Source: CALAEC01 sp050692915
GTDB lineage: Bacteria; Actinomycetota; UBA4738; CALAEC01
DNA: 8,599 bases
Direction: 5' to 3'
NCBI GenBank assembly: GCA_050692915.1
Contig: JBOGVU010000100.1
Location: forward strand, 1 to 8,599
The translations under genes were made by a program, and so were the position numbers. This document shows positions 5,674-8,599 of the stretch, one piece after another. Every line of letters begins with the position of its first letter. Positions within the stretch are counted from its first letter, which is position 1. A model generated the notes under the pieces. The model had not been told where the DNA came from. It worked only from the letters and a program-made list of their open reading frames with translations, and ran no database searches.

Positions 5674-6785
5674 GGTCGTGTCTCCACCCGCCGCCACCTC
5701 GTCTCTGCCGCCAGGGCCGCCACGACGATCACGACCAGGACGACCAGCTGGGTCGCGGCGGTCACCCAAACACCCAGCGCCGGGGTGGCCAGTGCGGCCG
5801 CCGCCGCACCGGCCCGGTAGCCGACGGGACGGATCCCCATCACCCGGCGGAACGCCACGTCGCCGGCCAGGAACATCGCCACCCCGACGGCCAGGAGGAG
5901 TGTCGACTTGACGTCCAGCCGCTCCCCGGCTTCGCCGATCGACCGCTCCACGCCGGCGGCGGCGGCGATCACGCCGAGGAGGATGGGGATGTAGGCGAAG
6001 AAGTAGGCGTTGATGGCCAGCCCGAACCGCCGCTGGTCCGAGGCTGCGGCCATGGTCCGCCCGGCCCCCTCCTCGTCGCCGACGAAGTAGGCCCACCACA
6101 GCGCGGCGGCCAGCGCCAGGCCGAGGATCGCCGCGCCGAACACACCGGCATCGAGGGGCAGCCCGCCGATGCCTATCCCGATCGCCACCACCGACTCGCC
6201 CAGGGCCACGATCAGCAGCAGCCCGTGGCGCTCCACGAAGTGCCCGGATCGGAGCGGGAACTGCGGTGCAGCGCGGCCGGCGATGCGAGGCGTGATGAAC
6301 TGGATGACGATCGCCGCCACCCACAGGCCGTACGCGGCCGCCCCGTCGAGGAGGCCGGCGGAGATCACGCACAGCGCCGACACCACGTTGAACGCGCCGA
6401 ACCGGACCGTTACACCGGCGCCGTAGCCCTGGAGCCACAGGCCCGAGTGGACCAGGATCACCAGGAGGTAGCCGAGGCCGAAGGCCACCCCGCCGCCGTC
6501 GAAGGCTTCCGGGACCGCCAGCGCGCAGACGAAGAACGCGCCCATCCCCAGGATAACCAGGAGCCGGCGGGCCGGGCGATCGGGCGGCACCTGGTTCGTG
6601 AGCCAGGCGTACCCGCCGTACATCCAGAACAGCACGACGAAGATCAGCACGACCCGGGCCGCCGTCTCGGCGGTGGGGTGGTGGGACAGGAGCCCGGTGA
6701 GCTGGGTCAGCGTGAAAACGAAGACCAGGTCGAAGAATAGCTCCAGCGTCGAGACGCGCAGTTCCTCGGTTTCCGTTGACGACAC
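5670..6785 (-). CDS. Low temperature requirement protein A (LtrA) family membrane protein
   Basis: 371 residues with about ten hydrophobic segments, so an integral inner-membrane protein. The LtrA family signatures are present: RVSTLELFFDLVFVFTLTQL near the N-terminus (10-29), WMYGGYAWLTN (54-64) and HFVERHGLLLIVALGESVVAIG (182-203). LtrA was named from a Listeria gene needed for growth at low temperature; the transported substrate or activity is not known. The start is GTG at 6785, because GGAGGT ends 8 nt upstream and the conserved domain begins at once; the frame is open much further upstream only because of high GC. It is divergent from the AlkZ-like gene (36-bp gap) and forms a two-gene operon with the YdeI-family gene. 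Confidence 0.9.
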   Translation of the reverse strand: MSSTETEELRVSTLELFFDLVFVFTLTQLTGLLSHHPTAETAARVVLIFVVLFWMYGGYAWLTNQVPPDRPARRLLVILGMGAFFVCALAVPEAFDGGGVAFGLGYLLVILVHSGLWLQGYGAGVTVRFGAFNVVSALCVISAGLLDGAAAYGLWVAAIVIQFITPRIAGRAAPQFPLRSGHFVERHGLLLIVALGESVVAIGIGIGGLPLDAGVFGAAILGLALAAALWWAYFVGDEEGAGRTMAAASDQRRFGLAINAYFFAYIPILLGVIAAAAGVERSIGEAGERLDVKSTLLLAVGVAMFLAGDVAFRRVMGIRPVGYRAGAAAAALATPALGVWVTAATQLVVLVVIVVAALAAETRWRRVETRP

Positions 6786-6793
6786 CGATGGGC

Positions 6794-6799
6794 ACCTCC
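6794..6799 (-). promoter_or_regulatory. Ribosome binding site of the LtrA-family gene
   Basis: GGAGGT on the minus strand, 8 nt before the GTG at 6785. It decides this start over upstream in-frame codons. Confidence 0.8.
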
Positions 6800-6805
6800 G
6801 ACCCG

Positions 6806-6815
6806 AGGATAAACT
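6806..6815. promoter_or_regulatory. Overlapping divergent -10 elements
   Basis: Plus strand: TAAACT (6810-6815) ends 6 bp before the AlkZ-like ATG at 6822. Minus strand: TATCCT (6811-6806) lies upstream of the LtrA gene. The hexamers share two bases, so polymerases could not occupy both at once. Neither has a clear -35 element; the plus one implies a leaderless transcript. Confidence 0.4.
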
Positions 6816-6821
6816 CGCGCG

Positions 6822-7874
6822 ATGCCCGAGCGCGTTCTCTCCACCCGCGAGCTGAACCGGGCCCTGCTGGCCCGGCAGCTGCTGCTGGAGCGGTCGACCC
6901 TCCCCCTGACGAGGGCGATCGAGCGGATCGGCGGCCTCCAGACGCAGTACGCCCCCTCGGGCTATATCGGGCTGTGGTCCCGGCTCCAGAACTTCCGCCG
7001 CGAGGACCTCACCAGGGCCCTGGAGCGCCGGCGGGTGATCCAGGCGACGTTCATGCGGGCCACCCTCCACATGGTTTCGGGGGCGGACTACGCGCTGTTC
7101 ATGGAGGGGATCCGGAAGATCCGCCGGGAGTGGTGGGCGCGGGTCCAGCGTCGCCAGGCCGGGAGCCTCGACATGAAGGGAGCGGTCGCCCTCCTCCGGA
7201 AGCACCTGGCCGAGGGCCCGCGGCGTCAGCGCGAGCTGGCTCGGCTCCTCGAGGCCGAGGGCTTCCCTCGGATGGCGTGGGCCGGTGCCGGGATGTGGCT
7301 GGACATGGTCCGCGTGCCGCCGTCCGGCACCTGGGAGCAGCGGCGGGCGGACCTGTACGGGCTGGCCCAGGGCTGGGTGGCCGAGCGAGCGGTGACCGAA
7401 GCCCAGGGGAGAGAGCACGTCCTGCGCCGGTACCTGGGCGCGTTCGGGCCGGCCCCGTTGAGCGACGCGGCGAACTGGGCCGGACTCCCGGTGACCGCCC
7501 TCCGGCCCGCGGTCGAGCGGCTTCCACTGAGACGGTTCCGGGACGAGGCCGGGGGCGAGCTCCTCGACCTGCCCCGAGCACCCCTGCCGGATCCCGAAAC
7601 GCCCGCACCGGTCCGGTTCATCCCGACGTGGGACGCGATCCTCCTGGCCCACGCCCGCCGGACCCAGGTCCTCCCGGAGGCCATCCGCCCCCGGGTGTTC
7701 GACACGAAGACACCCCACTCGGTGCTCACGTTCCTCGTCGACGGCGCGGTCGCGGGGACGTGGCGGTACGAGAAGGGGCGGATCCGGCTGGAGCCGTTCG
7801 GCCGCCTGCCTGGCGGGGTCCGGCGGGAGCTCGAAGAGGAGGGCGAGCGCCTGGCCGCCTTCCACGCCGACTGA
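6822..7874 (+). CDS. Winged-helix DNA-binding protein of the AlkZ/YcaQ (HTH_42) glycosylase family
   Basis: 350 residues matching the AlkZ-like winged-helix family (COG3214, HTH_42). Visible features: the N-terminal segment LSTRELNRALLARQLLLERS, then IERIGGLQTQYAPSGYIGLWSRL with a Q-x-Q motif at Q40 and Q42, then QATFMRATLHMVSGADYALF (74-93), and near the C-terminus the segment FIPTWDAILLAHARR. In AlkZ of Streptomyces the two glutamines of the Q-x-Q motif are catalytic for excision of alkylated bases and interstrand crosslinks; YcaQ-type members carry Q-x-D instead. A DNA glycosylase role is therefore plausible, but many relatives are uncharacterised. The ATG at 6822 has no ribosome binding site and lies just after a TANNNT hexamer, so it is probably leaderless. 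It is not next to biosynthetic genes, unlike the self-resistance AlkZ copies. Confidence 0.85.
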   Translation: MPERVLSTRELNRALLARQLLLERSTLPLTRAIERIGGLQTQYAPSGYIGLWSRLQNFRREDLTRALERRRVIQATFMRATLHMVSGADYALFMEGIRKIRREWWARVQRRQAGSLDMKGAVALLRKHLAEGPRRQRELARLLEAEGFPRMAWAGAGMWLDMVRVPPSGTWEQRRADLYGLAQGWVAERAVTEAQGREHVLRRYLGAFGPAPLSDAANWAGLPVTALRPAVERLPLRRFRDEAGGELLDLPRAPLPDPETPAPVRFIPTWDAILLAHARRTQVLPEAIRPRVFDTKTPHSVLTFLVDGAVAGTWRYEKGRIRLEPFGRLPGGVRRELEEEGERLAAFHAD

Positions 7875-7916
7875 GCCGACCGAAACCGATCGGCCCCCTC
7901 ACGCGTTTGGGTCTTC

Positions 7917-7921
7917 GGAGG
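7917..7921 (+). promoter_or_regulatory. Ribosome binding site of the sigma factor gene
   Basis: GGAGG lies 6 nt before the ATG at 7928 and only 3 nt before the ATG at 7925, so 7928 is the better start. Confidence 0.65.
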
Positions 7922-7927
7922 CCGATG

Positions 7928-8434
7928 ATGCGGGTCGAGGTGGCGAAGCGAGTGAGGATCGAAGGCGGCGTGCTGGCCGATCTGTACGCGCGCCACGCCG
8001 ACGACGCTCTCAGGCTGGCGTTCCTCCTCACCGGGGACCGGGCCACTGCCGAGGACCTGGTGCACGACGCGTTCGTCCGCCTGGCCGGGCGTCTCCTGCA
8101 CCTTCGGGACCCGGGTGCCTTCCACGCCTACCTTCGGACGACCGTGGTGAACCTGGCCCGCTCGCACTTCCGCCGCCGAGGGGTGGAGCGCCGTCACGCC
8201 GAGCGGCAGCCCCGTCCCCGGCCGGTGGAGCAGCCCGATCTCAGCGGTCGGGAGGAGATGCGACTGGCGCTGCTGGCCCTGCCCGTCCGCCAACGCACCG
8301 CGATCGTGCTGCGCTACTACGAGGACCTGTCGGAGGCCCAGACCGCGGAGCTGATGCGCGTCCGGCCGGCGGCGGTGAAGTCCCTGGTGTCCAGGGGGAT
8401 GACGACCCTTCGGCAGATGATCGGGGAGGACTGA
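7928..8434 (+). CDS. SigE-type ECF RNA polymerase sigma factor
   Basis: 168 residues with only the two sigma domains of the extracytoplasmic-function group. Region 2 (about 15-85) reads LYARHADDALRLAFLLTGDRATAEDLVHDAFVRL and then AYLRTTVVNLARSHFRRRG, which contact core polymerase and the -10 element. Region 4 (about 108-165) reads LALLALPVRQRTAIVLRYYEDLSEAQTAELMRVRPAAVKSLVSRGMTTLRQ, the helix-turn-helix for the -35 element. The sequence resembles the actinobacterial SigE family. The start at 7928 is chosen by ribosome binding site spacing; an ATG one codon earlier is possible. It follows the AlkZ-like gene by about 50 bp, so it may be cotranscribed or have its own promoter, which I cannot see. 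The next gene starts one base after its stop, the usual place for a membrane anti-sigma factor. Confidence 0.92.
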   Translation: MRVEVAKRVRIEGGVLADLYARHADDALRLAFLLTGDRATAEDLVHDAFVRLAGRLLHLRDPGAFHAYLRTTVVNLARSHFRRRGVERRHAERQPRPRPVEQPDLSGREEMRLALLALPVRQRTAIVLRYYEDLSEAQTAELMRVRPAAVKSLVSRGMTTLRQMIGED

Positions 8435-8435
8435 C

Positions 8436-8599
8436 ATGGAGACTCGGATCCGAGAGCGGCTGCGCCACCTGGCCGAGGACGCCCCGACCGCTGGGGCTAT
8501 GCCGCCGGCGGTGCGCCGGCGGGCCCGGCGCCGGGTCGGGGCCACGCTCGTGGTCGGCGCGGTGGTCCTGACCGCGGCGGCCGTGGGCGTGTCCGAGGG
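8436..8599 (+). CDS. Membrane protein, putative anti-sigma factor partner (partial, runs off the window)
   Basis: Only the first 54 codons are present. METRIRERLRHLAEDAP and a Pro/Arg-rich stretch (MPPAVRRRARRRVG) precede a hydrophobic helix (about residues 36-52, ATLVVGAVVLTAAAVGV), the pattern of a single-pass protein with a short cytoplasmic N-terminus. GGAGG at 8425-8429 is 6 nt before the ATG, and the gene begins one base after the sigma factor stop, so the two are coupled. Position suggests an anti-sigma factor, but the visible N-terminus shows no zinc-binding HXXXCXXC motif, so it would be an atypical one or simply a cotranscribed membrane protein. The decisive extracytoplasmic part is missing. 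Confidence 0.75.
   Translation, partial: METRIRERLRHLAEDAPTAGAMPPAVRRRARRRVGATLVVGAVVLTAAAVGVSE

Noticed and set aside
6786..7865. N-terminal extension of the LtrA frame upstream of 6785
   Set aside because: The extra residues lack hydrophobic or domain signal and are antisense to the AlkZ-like gene; GGAGGT supports the GTG at 6785.
7875..7894. Hairpin after the AlkZ-like gene (GCCGA with TCGGC) as a terminator
   Set aside because: Only a 5-bp stem with a long loop and no T-tract, immediately before the sigma factor gene; chance is likely in GC-rich sequence.

Overview
The window is very GC-rich, has short intergenic gaps and two probable leaderless starts, and carries families common in high-GC Actinomycetota (a TPR-class III cyclase, an OmpR-type two-component system with a PepSY partner, a LtrA-like membrane protein, an AlkZ-like glycosylase-fold protein and a SigE-type ECF sigma factor). 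I infer an actinobacterium or a metagenome-derived relative. No marker gene is present to place it further. I see no rRNA, tRNA, CRISPR array, insertion sequence or phage gene.

Layout: (1) 1-275, minus strand: the N-terminus of an acetyl-CoA synthetase, apparently broken by a one-base frameshift at the window edge. (2) 276-545: a 270-bp non-coding stretch with a candidate acs promoter, a perfect dyad and a potential hairpin. (3) 546-2537, minus: a 663-residue TPR protein ending in a class III nucleotide cyclase domain. (4) 2601-5062, plus: an OmpR-type response regulator, its histidine kinase (overlapping by 23 bp) and a small membrane-anchored PepSY protein. (5) 5092-6785, minus: a LtrA family membrane protein translationally overlapping a YdeI/OmpD-associated family protein. 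(6) 6822-7874, plus: an AlkZ-like winged-helix protein. (7) 7928 to the end, plus: an ECF sigma factor followed one base later by a truncated membrane-protein gene that sits where an anti-sigma factor usually would.

The most informative signal is regulatory. CTCAT direct repeats spaced exactly 11 bp lie upstream of the response regulator gene (two copies) and upstream of the PepSY gene (three copies). In both places the last copy is 16 bp from a candidate -10 hexamer. This is the geometry of OmpR/PhoB-family operators, so the cluster looks like an autoregulated two-component module whose direct target is the PepSY protein. A perfect 23-bp tandem duplication lies over the PepSY promoter/leader. 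The TPR-cyclase is transcribed divergently from the same 63-bp gap and could share this control, but that is inference.
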